From: Desulfobacteraceae bacterium
GTDB lineage: Bacteria; Desulfobacterota; Desulfobacteria; Desulfobacterales; Desulfosalsimonadaceae
Assembly (NCBI GenBank): GCA_007136525.1
Contig: SLGU01000216.1
Location: 1-6,786, forward strand
DNA: 6,786 bases
Direction: 5' to 3'
Shown: piece by piece, positions 1 to 5,651 of the stretch
Layout of the letters: each line of letters starts with the position of its first letter
Position numbering within the stretch: position 1 is the stretch's first letter
The notes under the pieces: model-generated
Seen by the model: only the letters and a program-made list of their open reading frames with translations
Databases searched by the model: none
Told to the model about the DNA's origin: nothing
Translations under genes and position numbers: made by a program

Positions 1-39
1 GCCGGCGATCAGTCCGATCTTTTTCTCCGGGTTTTCCAT
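1..39 (-). CDS. lpxI: LpxI, UDP-2,3-diacylglucosamine pyrophosphatase (N-terminal fragment)
   Basis: Only the first 13 codons are inside the window, reading M-E-N-P-E-K-K-I-G-L-I-A-G. The I-G-L-I-A-G segment after a short charged leader is the characteristic start of LpxI (DUF1009 family). LpxI hydrolyses UDP-2,3-diacylglucosamine to lipid X and UMP at the cytoplasmic face of the inner membrane, replacing LpxH in many non-gammaproteobacteria. The ATG at 37-39 follows an AGGGA ribosome-binding site (43-47) by 3 nt and lies 19 nt after the lpxA stop. That position, directly after lpxA, is where lpxI usually lies in deltaproteobacterial lipid A operons. The identification rests on a very short stretch plus context, so a different nucleotide-binding protein cannot be fully excluded. 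Confidence 0.72.
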   Translation of the reverse strand, partial: MENPEKKIGLIAG

Positions 40-58
40 TCTTCCCTGCCGGGGTTGT

Positions 59-832
59 TTAACGGGTGATGCCCCGCTGGGTGCTTTTTATAAAATTGAC
101 GAAGTTTTTGACTTCCGGAAGATTTTCCACCTCCGCCAGAACCCGTTCGACCGCCTCGTTTACCGTTAGCCCGATCCGGAAAATGATCCGGTAAGCCCTT
201 TTCAATTCGCTGATGGTATTCTCGGAAAACTGATGGCGCCGCAGCCCGACCTTGTTCAACCCGTGCAGGGTCGCCCGATCGCCCGCTGCAATCACGTAAG
301 GGGGGATATCCTTGGTCAGGGCGGATTTGCCGCCGATATAGGCATATTCTCCGATCCGGACAAACTGGTGTACGGCCACCAGGCCGCCGATAATAACATG
401 GTCGCCGATAGCGATATGCCCCGCAAGGGTTGCGTTGTTGGCCATAATCACCCCCTTGCCCGTCTTGCAGTCATGGGCGATATGGGTATAGGCCATCAGG
501 AAATTGTCCTCACCGATCTCGGTGACCCCACCCCCGAATTCAGTACCCCGGTTCAGTGTGGCGAATTCCCGGATAACGGTATTGCGCCCGATTTTCAGGT
601 ACGTGACCTCCCCCTTGAAACGGACCGCCTGGGGCACCGTTCCCACGGATGCATACTGGAAAATATGGCAGTTCGGGCCGATATCCGTGTAGGAATCAAT
701 GGTGACGTGGGAGCCGATAACCGTTCCGGATGCAATATAGACGTTTTTATTGATAATGGAATATGGGCCCACGGTGACGTTTTCATCGATTTCGGCCTTT
801 GGATCAATTATTGCTGTTGAATGAATCATCAT
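59..832 (-). CDS. lpxA: LpxA, acyl-ACP--UDP-N-acetylglucosamine O-acyltransferase
   Basis: LpxA catalyses the first step of lipid A synthesis, moving a 3-hydroxyacyl chain from ACP to the sugar 3-position of UDP-GlcNAc in the cytoplasm; it acts as a trimer. The 257-residue protein is full length (family about 255-265). Residues 5-185 form the left-handed beta-helix of I/V-G-x-x hexapeptide repeats, and 190-257 the alpha-helical C-terminal domain. The catalytic His is H120 in H-I-A-H-D, matching E. coli H125, and the helix runs without gaps from there through A-N-N-A-T-L-A-G-H and A-V-H-Q-F. G168 matches E. coli G173, the residue that permits longer (about C14) chains. Unusually, the Q-D-L-K segment of E. 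coli (73-76) is Q-A-V-R here (68-71). Two adjacent ATGs are possible starts: 832, overlapping the fabZ stop as TAATG, and 829, better spaced (5 nt) from the GGGGGG run at 835-840. The choice changes one residue. Translation is probably coupled to fabZ. Confidence 0.97.
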   Translation of the reverse strand: MMIHSTAIIDPKAEIDENVTVGPYSIINKNVYIASGTVIGSHVTIDSYTDIGPNCHIFQYASVGTVPQAVRFKGEVTYLKIGRNTVIREFATLNRGTEFGGGVTEIGEDNFLMAYTHIAHDCKTGKGVIMANNATLAGHIAIGDHVIIGGLVAVHQFVRIGEYAYIGGKSALTKDIPPYVIAAGDRATLHGLNKVGLRRHQFSENTISELKRAYRIIFRIGLTVNEAVERVLAEVENLPEVKNFVNFIKSTQRGITR

Positions 833-840
833 TACCCCCC
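827..840 (-). promoter_or_regulatory. fabZ-lpxA translational coupling junction with G-run ribosome-binding site
   Basis: On the minus strand the end of fabZ reads GGGGGGTAATGATG. The TAA stop (834-832) overlaps the first ATG of lpxA (832-830), and a second in-frame ATG follows directly (829-827). The G run, which also encodes the last two glycines of FabZ, is the only Shine-Dalgarno-like sequence near lpxA. It is 2 nt from the first ATG and 5 nt from the second. The layout implies termination-reinitiation, keeping the two enzymes in proportion; that is inference from the overlap. Confidence 0.6.
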
Positions 841-1269
841 GATAATGGCCATGAGCCTGGCTTCAGCCACGTATTCGCCTTCCACGGCGGTCGTTGCCTT
901 CATGATAATTGCACGGGACCGCCGGCGCACAATTTCAACTTCGTAAAAAAGCTGGTCTCCCGGGATAACGGGTTTCCGGAACCTTGCCCGGTCTATTCCG
1001 GAAAAACAGACTTTGCCGTGTTTTTCCATCGGCAGGGTTTCGAAAAACAGCAATGCACCGGCCTGCACCATCCCCTCGATGATCAATACACCCGGCATGA
1101 CGGGGTTGCCAGGAAAATGCCCGGAAAAAAAAGGTTCGTTTATGGTGACGTTTTTCAGAGCCCGTATCCGCTCTCCCGGTGTTACCTCGAGCACCCTGTC
1201 AACCAGCAGAAAAGGGTAGCGATGGGGAAGGATCCGGCAAATGGTATCGATATCGTATTGTTTCGTCAT
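832..1269 (-). CDS. fabZ: FabZ, 3-hydroxyacyl-[acyl-carrier-protein] dehydratase
   Basis: FabZ dehydrates (3R)-hydroxyacyl-ACP to trans-2-enoyl-ACP in cytoplasmic type II fatty-acid elongation. It shares its substrate pool with LpxA and LpxD, which explains its place between them. The 145-residue protein has the family's usual length and a single hot-dog fold. The N-terminal motif L-P-H-R-Y-P-F-L-L-V-D (14-24) and the active-site segment G-H-F-P-G-N-P-V-M-P-G (50-60) are intact. H51 is the catalytic His and E65 in I-I-E-G is the partner acid (E. coli H54/E68). The more common E-A-x-A-Q after the acid is E-G-M-V-Q here. The ATG at 1267-1269 follows G/A-rich GGGACAGGGG (1271-1280). The gene starts 36 nt after the lpxD stop, and its TAA shares a base with the lpxA ATG. 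FabA is unlikely, because its longer length and context do not fit. Confidence 0.97.
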   Translation of the reverse strand: MTKQYDIDTICRILPHRYPFLLVDRVLEVTPGERIRALKNVTINEPFFSGHFPGNPVMPGVLIIEGMVQAGALLFFETLPMEKHGKVCFSGIDRARFRKPVIPGDQLFYEVEIVRRRSRAIIMKATTAVEGEYVAEARLMAIIGG

Positions 1270-1305
1270 GCCCCTGTCCCGTCATAGGCCGCCGAAGGCG
1301 ACTGT

Positions 1306-2382
1306 TTATTCGTCCGCTGCAGGATCATCATTGTGGGCATCCATCCCTTTTTCCAGGGAACGGAGCCTTTTTTCCAGTTCAAAGATCTGCTTTTTCAGTT
1401 CAGGAAGCTGCGGAACCACCCGCTGCACCCGCAGCCACGTGCGGTGATCCATTCCCGGGGTTCCGGACACAACCCTGCCCGGCGCGATTGTCCGGACCAC
1501 ACCCGCCTGCGGCCCGATGATCGCGCCGTCACCGATCTGGAGGTGACCGCTGATGCCTGCCTGCCCGGCAATGGTTACATGGCTGCCGATGGTTGTGCTC
1601 CCGGCGATGCCGACCTGCGCCACGATGATGCTGTGGGCCCCGATACTCACATTATGGGCGATATGCACCATGTTGTCCGTCTTCGTCCCCTCCCCGATCA
1701 GGGTTCGGCCGAAGGTGGCGCGATCAATGGTATTGCCCGCGCCGATTTCCACGTCATCTTCGATCTCAACGATTCCGGTCTGCGGAATCTTGCGGTGCCG
1801 GACCCCTTCCGGCGTAAAACCAAATCCGTCGCTGCCGATGACCGTGCCCGGATGAACGATCACGCGCCTTCCGATAACGCATTGGTCCATAACGGTCACG
1901 TTTGGGAAAATCTCGGTGTCCGCACCGATACACACGCCGTCGCCGATGTATACGCCCGGATGGACAACCACCCGGTCGCCGATGGTGACGTTTTCCCCGA
2001 TAACGGCGTTGCCCCCCACGACCACCGCTTCCCCGCAGTCAAAACCCCTTCCGATGATTGCTGCGCCGCTGATGCCCGATATGGACCGCTTCCGGGGGTT
2101 AAAAAGTTCCATTATCTTTGTAAAAGCCAGCCGGGGATGTTTGCACCGAATCAATGTTGCAGCGCACGGCGCGTCAAAGGATTCCGGCACCACCACGGCA
2201 CCGGCCCGGCAATCCGCGAGTTTTTTCAGGATGGCGGGCTTGTCCGCAAAGGTAATGCTGTTCTCATCGGCATGCTCAAAAGCGGCGGCCCCGGAAATCG
2301 GTTTATCCGGATCACCTGCAACATCGCCGCCTATAAGCGACGCAATTTGAGAAACCGATACGGTTTTTGAGCAATCAGTCAT
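1306..2382 (-). CDS. lpxD: LpxD, UDP-3-O-(3-hydroxyacyl)glucosamine N-acyltransferase
   Basis: LpxD adds the second 3-hydroxyacyl chain, from ACP to the 2-amino group of UDP-3-O-acylglucosamine, in the cytoplasm. The 358-residue protein (family about 340-360) has the three expected parts. Residues 1-100 are the N-terminal uridine-binding domain, with A-F-E-H-A near 34-38 and F-N-P at 94-96. Residues 106-310 are a left-handed beta-helix of hexapeptide repeats. Residues 325-347 form a C-terminal amphipathic helix rich in L, E and K. The catalytic His is H243 in H-I-A-H-N (E. coli H239), and H280 in S-G-H-L-Q-I matches E. coli H276. The segment G-S-D-G-F-G-F (183-189) is typical of the family. 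The ATG at 2380-2382 has only a weak GGAA (2392-2395) about 9 nt upstream. It is separated from ompH, its usual direct neighbour, by 340 bp that hold a repeat element. Confidence 0.97.
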   Translation of the reverse strand: MTDCSKTVSVSQIASLIGGDVAGDPDKPISGAAAFEHADENSITFADKPAILKKLADCRAGAVVVPESFDAPCAATLIRCKHPRLAFTKIMELFNPRKRSISGISGAAIIGRGFDCGEAVVVGGNAVIGENVTIGDRVVVHPGVYIGDGVCIGADTEIFPNVTVMDQCVIGRRVIVHPGTVIGSDGFGFTPEGVRHRKIPQTGIVEIEDDVEIGAGNTIDRATFGRTLIGEGTKTDNMVHIAHNVSIGAHSIIVAQVGIAGSTTIGSHVTIAGQAGISGHLQIGDGAIIGPQAGVVRTIAPGRVVSGTPGMDHRTWLRVQRVVPQLPELKKQIFELEKRLRSLEKGMDAHNDDPAADE

Positions 2383-2420
2383 CTAATGATATTCCGGATT
2401 TGCTGCTTACAACCTGCAAC

Positions 2421-2439
2421 TAGAAGCCATCTCAAAATT
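2421..2439. repeat. Outer inverted repeat, left arm
   Basis: TAGAAGCCATCTCAAAATT is the inverted partner of 2669-2687, with 16 of 19 positions complementary. The three mismatches (2426-2428) are contiguous and would form a small internal loop between a 5-bp and an 11-bp stem. Complementarity falls off outside 2421, which sets the proposed left boundary of the element. Confidence 0.75.
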
Positions 2440-2477
2440 CGGATTCCGGTTCATTCACCTGTTTGAATTTCGTTTTT

Positions 2478-2511
2478 TCGAAATCGAAATCGAAATCGCT
2501 ATCGAAATCGG
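2478..2511. repeat. Tandem hexamer array TCGAAA, left arm
   Basis: Five consecutive hexamers start at 2478, 2484, 2490, 2496 and 2502. Four are TCGAAA and the fourth unit is TCGCTA; a partial TCGG follows. The array is the reverse complement of the one at 2601-2640. In the best register 2483-2511 pairs with 2612-2640 at 27 of 29 positions, the only mismatch falling in the variant unit. Confidence 0.9.
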
Positions 2512-2600
2512 TTTTTTTAAATCCACAGAACACGACATCTTCCTTTTGAAATACAGCTACTTCCAAGCTCTTCATGTCCAAGTGACGTTTTCTTTTCTTT

Positions 2601-2640
2601 CGATTGCGATACCGATTTCGATTTCGATTTCGATTTCGAT
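2601..2640. repeat. Tandem hexamer array CGATTT, right arm
   Basis: Six hexamers run from 2601: CGATTG, CGATAC, then four perfect CGATTT units, then a partial CGAT ending at 2640. The divergent units lie on the side facing the central spacer and the uniform ones on the outer side. The array is inverted relative to 2478-2511 and forms the other half of the inner stem. Copy number in such arrays can change by slippage, so strains may differ here. Confidence 0.9.
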
Positions 2641-2668
2641 AATACAACAAACAGATTTGCAGCAAGCT

Positions 2669-2687
2669 AATTTTGAGATAAGTTCTA
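2669..2687. repeat. Outer inverted repeat, right arm
   Basis: AATTTTGAGATAAGTTCTA is the inverted partner of 2421-2439 (16/19). It ends exactly where the heptamer array of 2687-2714 begins, on the ompH side. Confidence 0.75.
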
Positions 2688-2714
2688 TTAACTAATAACC
2701 ATTAACTATTAACT
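2687..2714. repeat. Tandem heptamer array ATTAACT
   Basis: Four 7-bp units follow each other: ATTAACT, AATAACC (5 of 7 matching), ATTAACT, ATTAACT. They fill the AT-rich stretch between the palindromic element and the ompH stop, ending 8 nt before it. The period differs from the hexamers next door. The role is unknown: it may be a spacer, a slippage-prone repeat, or part of the inserted element. Confidence 0.65.
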
Positions 2715-2722
2715 CAAACCGT

Positions 2723-3253
2723 CTACAACTCCCCGTCAAACTGCTCATTGTACTCCCGGATCACCGTGTCCGTCATATCGAGTGCGGCCGGAAAATAAAT
2801 AACCGCCCCCCGCTCGATAATCAGCATGTAGCCTTCCCGTTTGCCAATTGACTCGGCAATTTCCAGCACTTCATCCCTGAGCTGTTCGAGCATGGTGACT
2901 TCCATATCCCTGAACTCGGACTGGTACCTTTTCTGCATCGTCTGGAAATCATAGCGCCGGATTTCCAACTCCCGCTGCTGCTGCTCGCGGCGTTCCGCGC
3001 TCATTACCATGGAATCCCGCTGCAGCTGACGCATCATGGCCTCTATCTCTTCGCCCAATTTCATCAAATCGGACTCCATCGCGCGCCCTCTCTGCTGGAT
3101 TCTCGCCTGCATCGCTTTTCCGGCCTCCGACTCAACCAGCACCTGCTGAAAATCGACAACCCCTATCCGCCCCACCTCGGCCGCAAAAGCGGACGTTGAA
3201 AGAACAAGCAGCCCGATCATAACCCAAGCGAATATACCTGCCACCCTTTTCAT
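2723..3253 (-). CDS. skp: OmpH/Skp family periplasmic chaperone
   Basis: Skp/OmpH is a trimeric periplasmic chaperone that holds unfolded outer-membrane proteins after Sec export and delivers them to the BAM complex. The predicted product has 176 residues. A signal peptide covers residues 1-24 (M-K-R, a hydrophobic stretch, then S-A-F-A before A-E-V). The family's opening strand follows: R-I-G-V-V-D-F-Q-Q-V-L, then E-S-E-A-G-K-A. Residues 45-130 are charged and rich in E, Q, R and K without prolines, as expected for the coiled-coil tentacles. The tail Y-M-L-I-I-E-R-G-A-V-I-Y-F closes the beta body, and D-M-T-D-T-V-I resembles the usual D-I-T family ending. The ATG at 3251-3253 is chosen because it follows AGGGGA (3258-3263) by 4 nt and opens a normal signal peptide. 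A longer GTG start at 3313 would overlap bamA and spoil the leader. The gene lies 29 nt after bamA. Confidence 0.93.
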   Translation of the reverse strand: MKRVAGIFAWVMIGLLVLSTSAFAAEVGRIGVVDFQQVLVESEAGKAMQARIQQRGRAMESDLMKLGEEIEAMMRQLQRDSMVMSAERREQQQRELEIRRYDFQTMQKRYQSEFRDMEVTMLEQLRDEVLEIAESIGKREGYMLIIERGAVIYFPAALDMTDTVIREYNEQFDGEL

Positions 3254-3257
3254 CGTT

Positions 3258-3263
3258 TCCCCT
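3258..3263 (-). promoter_or_regulatory. Ribosome-binding site that fixes the ompH start
   Basis: AGGGGA on the minus strand lies 4 nt before the ATG at 3253. It is the only good Shine-Dalgarno match in the 29-nt bamA-ompH gap, and it excludes the in-frame GTG at 3313 as the main start. Confidence 0.6.
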
Positions 3264-3282
3264 GTATTAATTAGAGATAATA

Positions 3283-5520
3283 TCAAAAAATTCCACCAAT
3301 GGAAAATTCCCACCTTCCGCTGGGCTCCCCTTTTCTCCGGTCAAGGATGTAACCCCTCTCCAAACGGATCGGCCCCAGCGGCGAGTACCAGCGAATGCCA
3401 AAACCGGCGCTTCTTCGCAGGTTATCCAGTTCGATGGGGTCATCCTTGGCATACACATCCCCGGTGTCATGAAAAAGAACGCCCATGAGCCCGGCCTGGG
3501 GGATCAGCGGAAAAATCAACTCGGCATTGAACAAAACAGACTTCTCACCGCCGACCGCCCTGCCTTCCTCGTCAAATACGGCAATCCCACGCCAGTTGAA
3601 TCCGCGCATGGTATTGATGCCGCCCATATAAAATTTCTCATAATCCGGGAGCATCTTTCCGCCGGCTTCTCTAACATATCCGGTTTCCGCATTGATATAA
3701 AACACAAATTCCCAGAACAGCGGAAAATATCGTCCGAGTTCAAGTCTCACCTTGTGGAATCCGACGTTTCCACCCAACCCGGCAAACTGGTGGGTGATGC
3801 GATGCCTGGACCCCTCGGACGGATTGATCCTGCGATCCCGGGAGTCATACGTCAGACCCGTGGTAACGCTGCTTGTCTTGAAAACCCCCTCCTCGATGCG
3901 CGTCTCGTAAAAGGGGCTGACATTGCTGACCTCGCTGTAATCATAGCCATAGGCAATGGATGCCCGGGTGAAGTCGAAGACCGGGTATGAAAGCCGGAGC
4001 ATGCCGCCCCTGGAATCCCTCTCGTATTCATCATAATCCCGCTCCCAGCGGTAAACGGATGCACCCGCTGAAAGGGGAATGTCAAACAGCCACGGCTCGG
4101 TAAAGGAAAAGGAGAATTGCTGGGAGCGGCTGCCCATCTGCCCGCGCAATTCCACGATCTGGCCCCGCCCCAGAAAATTCCGCTCCTCGATGGACGTCAT
4201 GACATACAGCTTGTCAACGGCACTGTAACCGGCGCCGAAAGAAAAACTGCCCGTGGGTTTTTCCTCGACATCGATCAGGAGGTCCATCGTGTCAGGGGTT
4301 TCCCCCGGCACTGTCTGTATGGCTATATCTTCAAAGTAATCAAGCCGGTAAAGATTCCTCACAGACCGCCTGAGCCCGCTGGCGCTGTACAGTCCCTGTT
4401 CATGCACATGCAACTCCCGGCGGATGACCTTGTCCCGGGTTTTGGTATTGCCCGTAATCTGGATTTCATCAAAATGCACCGGCTGATTCCGACGGATATT
4501 GAAAACCAGGTCAATGGCATCCCGGTCCGGGTGCCTGCGCGTCTCCGGAAATATATCCGCCCGCGCATATCCCTGATCCGCATACAGATCCGTCAGGAGC
4601 AGAATATCGTCTCTCAGCACTTCCTGGTTGAAATAAGCCTCCTGGTTTATGGAAATCATTGCCATCATTTCTTCGCGCGGAACAATCAAATCTCCCTGAA
4701 TATCCACGGAACCCAGCTCAAAACGCGGGCCCTCCTCGATCCGAATGGTTACATAGATCCAGTCGCCTTCAAATGTGATTTCCGGATCGGCCACCCTCGC
4801 CTCGGCATAACCCCTGGCGTAGTAAAAGGCTGACAGCCGCATGACATCCTGTTCCAGGACATCCGGTTTCAGCTCACCGGACCCCGTGATCCATGAGAAA
4901 AACCCCTTTGTTGATGTTTTTATTTGCTTTTTCAGGGTTTTATCGTCAAAACTGTGATTGCCCCGGATTTCGATCTCACGGATCCGCACCTTTTTGCCTT
5001 CATCGATCTCAAATTTGAGATCCCCCTGGTTGTTGGGGAGCTCCTCGACATGGTAGGAAACCGATACGTTGTGATAGTTCTTTTCCCTGTAAAGGGATTC
5101 GATTCTCCGGACATTTCTGTTGATCCGGTAAATGTTGAGTATGGAACCGGTTGAAATGTCGATCTGATCCATGAGGTCATCATCTTTGTATGCCCGGTTT
5201 CCGGAAAAGGTTATTTCCCTCACGGTGGGTTTCTCCCTTACCCTGAAAATGACCCGTTTCCCCTCGTCCGCCGGCTCGGAAAGCACCTGGACATCGTCGA
5301 AATACCCCATTTTATAAATCGCTTGCAGATCCGCGGACAAAGCGGTTTCATCATAGACATCACCCGGTCGGGTCCGCAAAACCCGCTCAATAGCGGCATC
5401 TTCAATGCGCTGGTTGCCCTCTATGACAACGGCCGTAACACTTTCGGCCTGGGATGCAGCCGCGTGCGGCAGTACCAATGCCATGCCAATCACAACAATC
5501 AATCCAATCCGGAAAAACAT
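3283..5520 (-). CDS. bamA: BamA, outer-membrane protein assembly factor
   Basis: BamA is the essential core of the BAM complex, folding beta-barrel proteins into the outer membrane. With the chosen start the product has 745 residues, somewhat shorter than E. coli BamA (810). Residues 1-25 look like a signal peptide (hydrophobic core, then A-A-A-S-Q-A before E-S-V). Five POTRA domains follow, at about 28-98, 99-177, 178-265, 266-347 and 348-422; most carry the hallmark G-N or G-D turn (V-I-E-G-N, T-F-S-G-N, E-I-R-G-N, D-I-Q-G-D, Q-I-T-G-N). The 16-strand barrel covers about 423-745. It contains the loop-6 motif M-R-G-F (638-641, family V/I-R-G-F), S-P-L-G-P-I-R-L-E, and the C-terminal signal W-E-F-S-I-G-G-I-F ending in Phe. 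The ATG at 5518-5520 has AGG 9 nt upstream. GTG codons at 5538 and 5574 are in frame but would lengthen the signal n-region. The gene lies between lolD and ompH. Confidence 0.97.
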   Translation of the reverse strand: MFFRIGLIVVIGMALVLPHAAASQAESVTAVVIEGNQRIEDAAIERVLRTRPGDVYDETALSADLQAIYKMGYFDDVQVLSEPADEGKRVIFRVREKPTVREITFSGNRAYKDDDLMDQIDISTGSILNIYRINRNVRRIESLYREKNYHNVSVSYHVEELPNNQGDLKFEIDEGKKVRIREIEIRGNHSFDDKTLKKQIKTSTKGFFSWITGSGELKPDVLEQDVMRLSAFYYARGYAEARVADPEITFEGDWIYVTIRIEEGPRFELGSVDIQGDLIVPREEMMAMISINQEAYFNQEVLRDDILLLTDLYADQGYARADIFPETRRHPDRDAIDLVFNIRRNQPVHFDEIQITGNTKTRDKVIRRELHVHEQGLYSASGLRRSVRNLYRLDYFEDIAIQTVPGETPDTMDLLIDVEEKPTGSFSFGAGYSAVDKLYVMTSIEERNFLGRGQIVELRGQMGSRSQQFSFSFTEPWLFDIPLSAGASVYRWERDYDEYERDSRGGMLRLSYPVFDFTRASIAYGYDYSEVSNVSPFYETRIEEGVFKTSSVTTGLTYDSRDRRINPSEGSRHRITHQFAGLGGNVGFHKVRLELGRYFPLFWEFVFYINAETGYVREAGGKMLPDYEKFYMGGINTMRGFNWRGIAVFDEEGRAVGGEKSVLFNAELIFPLIPQAGLMGVLFHDTGDVYAKDDPIELDNLRRSAGFGIRWYSPLGPIRLERGYILDRRKGEPSGRWEFSIGGIF

Positions 5521-5561
5521 AAATTTTCGCCTGTTCACTATTTTCAGTGTTGCGCAGGAAA

Positions 5562-5577
5562 GCGGTCTTTGCACCGC
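5562..5577 (-). other. Small stem-loop in the bamA leader
   Basis: GCGGT (5562-5566) and ACCGC (5573-5577) are perfect inverted repeats around a 6-nt loop, about 40 nt upstream of the bamA ATG. The right arm covers the alternative GTG start at 5574, which argues a little against that start. No U run follows on the minus strand, so it is not a terminator. Any regulatory role is speculative. Confidence 0.35.
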
Positions 5578-5632
5578 GGGAATACCGTTTGCATTTTTTG
5601 GGTTATACTCAGGGCCTCAGCCAGAATCCAGC

Positions 5633-5651
5633 AAAAAACGGCTTCAGGCCG
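5633..5651 (-). terminator. Possible weak intrinsic terminator after lolD
   Basis: Read on the minus strand, CGGC-CTGAA-GCCG is followed directly by TTTTTT, starting 4 nt beyond the lolD stop. The order of GC stem, short loop and U run is right for Rho-independent termination, but the stem is only 4 bp. Partial read-through into bamA is more likely than a full stop. It is the only terminator-like structure seen in the window. Confidence 0.35.

Larger units (their letters stand above)
2432..2665 (-). other. Open frame spanning the repeat element, probably not a functional gene
   Basis: One frame stays open through both hexamer arrays and the spacer, ending at TGA (2434-2432) inside the left outer repeat. 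Its only upstream start is TTG at 2665; an ATG lies at 2573-2575, giving 47 residues. The right array is read as basic R-N repeats and the left one as acidic D-F/D-S repeats. The spacer encodes H-L-D-M-K-S-L-E-V-A-V-F-Q-K-E-D. The K-S-L-E-V stretch faintly recalls the start of four-helix-bundle (S23/rRNA-intervening-sequence) proteins, and the frame may be a shrunken remnant of such a gene. That resemblance is weak and from memory. There is no good ribosome-binding site, and the composition is dictated by the repeats. Confidence 0.2.
2421..2687. repeat. Nested-palindrome hexamer-repeat element between ompH and lpxD
   Basis: The 2383-2722 gap contains no convincing gene. Most of it is one imperfect palindrome of about 267 bp. 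Its outer arms, 2421-2439 and 2669-2687, match 16/19 as inverted repeats, with a perfect 11-bp core (ATCTCAAAATT / AATTTTGAGAT). A middle pair is CTGTTTG (2459-2465) and CAAACAG (2648-2654). The inner pair, 2483-2511 and 2612-2640, matches 27/29 and consists of opposed hexamer arrays. The three centres lie close together (about 2554-2562), so in DNA or RNA the whole could fold into one long interrupted hairpin with a 100-nt loop (2512-2611). Inverted termini, compact size and location in an operon gap suggest a small non-autonomous mobile or MITE-like element, but no clear target-site duplication is visible. The flanks, 2383-2420 (lpxD leader) and 2715-2722, show nothing further. Confidence 0.7.

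Noticed and set aside
1333..2370. Long plus-strand open frame (345 codons) opposite lpxD
   Set aside because: It is fully antisense to a clear LpxD, has no recognisable domain, and is rich in D, H, R and P, as expected when hexapeptide-repeat codons are read backwards. Similar plus-strand frames opposite lpxA, fabZ, bamA and lolD were dropped for the same reason.
2478..2640. CRISPR-like array
   Set aside because: The units are only 6 bp, contiguous and without unique spacers of regular length; the two arrays face each other. No cas gene is in the window.
2397..2663. Near-identical decamers GATTTGCTGC (2397-2406) and GATTTGCAGC (2654-2663) as a target duplication
   Set aside because: They do not flank the inverted repeats symmetrically: one lies outside the left end and the other inside the right end. 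A 9/10 match of this length can occur by chance.
2421..2687. Complete insertion sequence
   Set aside because: It is too short for a transposase, no transposase motif appears in any frame, and no target-site duplication could be seen beside the outer repeats.
3254..3313. GTG-initiated longer ompH form
   Set aside because: It would add 20 residues ahead of the signal peptide and overlap the end of bamA, while the ATG at 3253 has a good AGGGGA site and a normal leader.
5521..5574. Longer bamA starts at GTG 5538 or GTG 5574
   Set aside because: Both lack a convincing ribosome-binding site and lengthen the signal peptide n-region; the 5574 codon lies within a stem-loop. The ATG at 5520 has AGG at a normal distance.
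5602..5607. Minus-strand TATAAC as a -10 box for bamA
   Set aside because: It matches five of six consensus bases, but no -35 hexamer lies 16-18 nt upstream; the nearest TTGCTG is 21 nt away. No sigma-54 pattern fits either.
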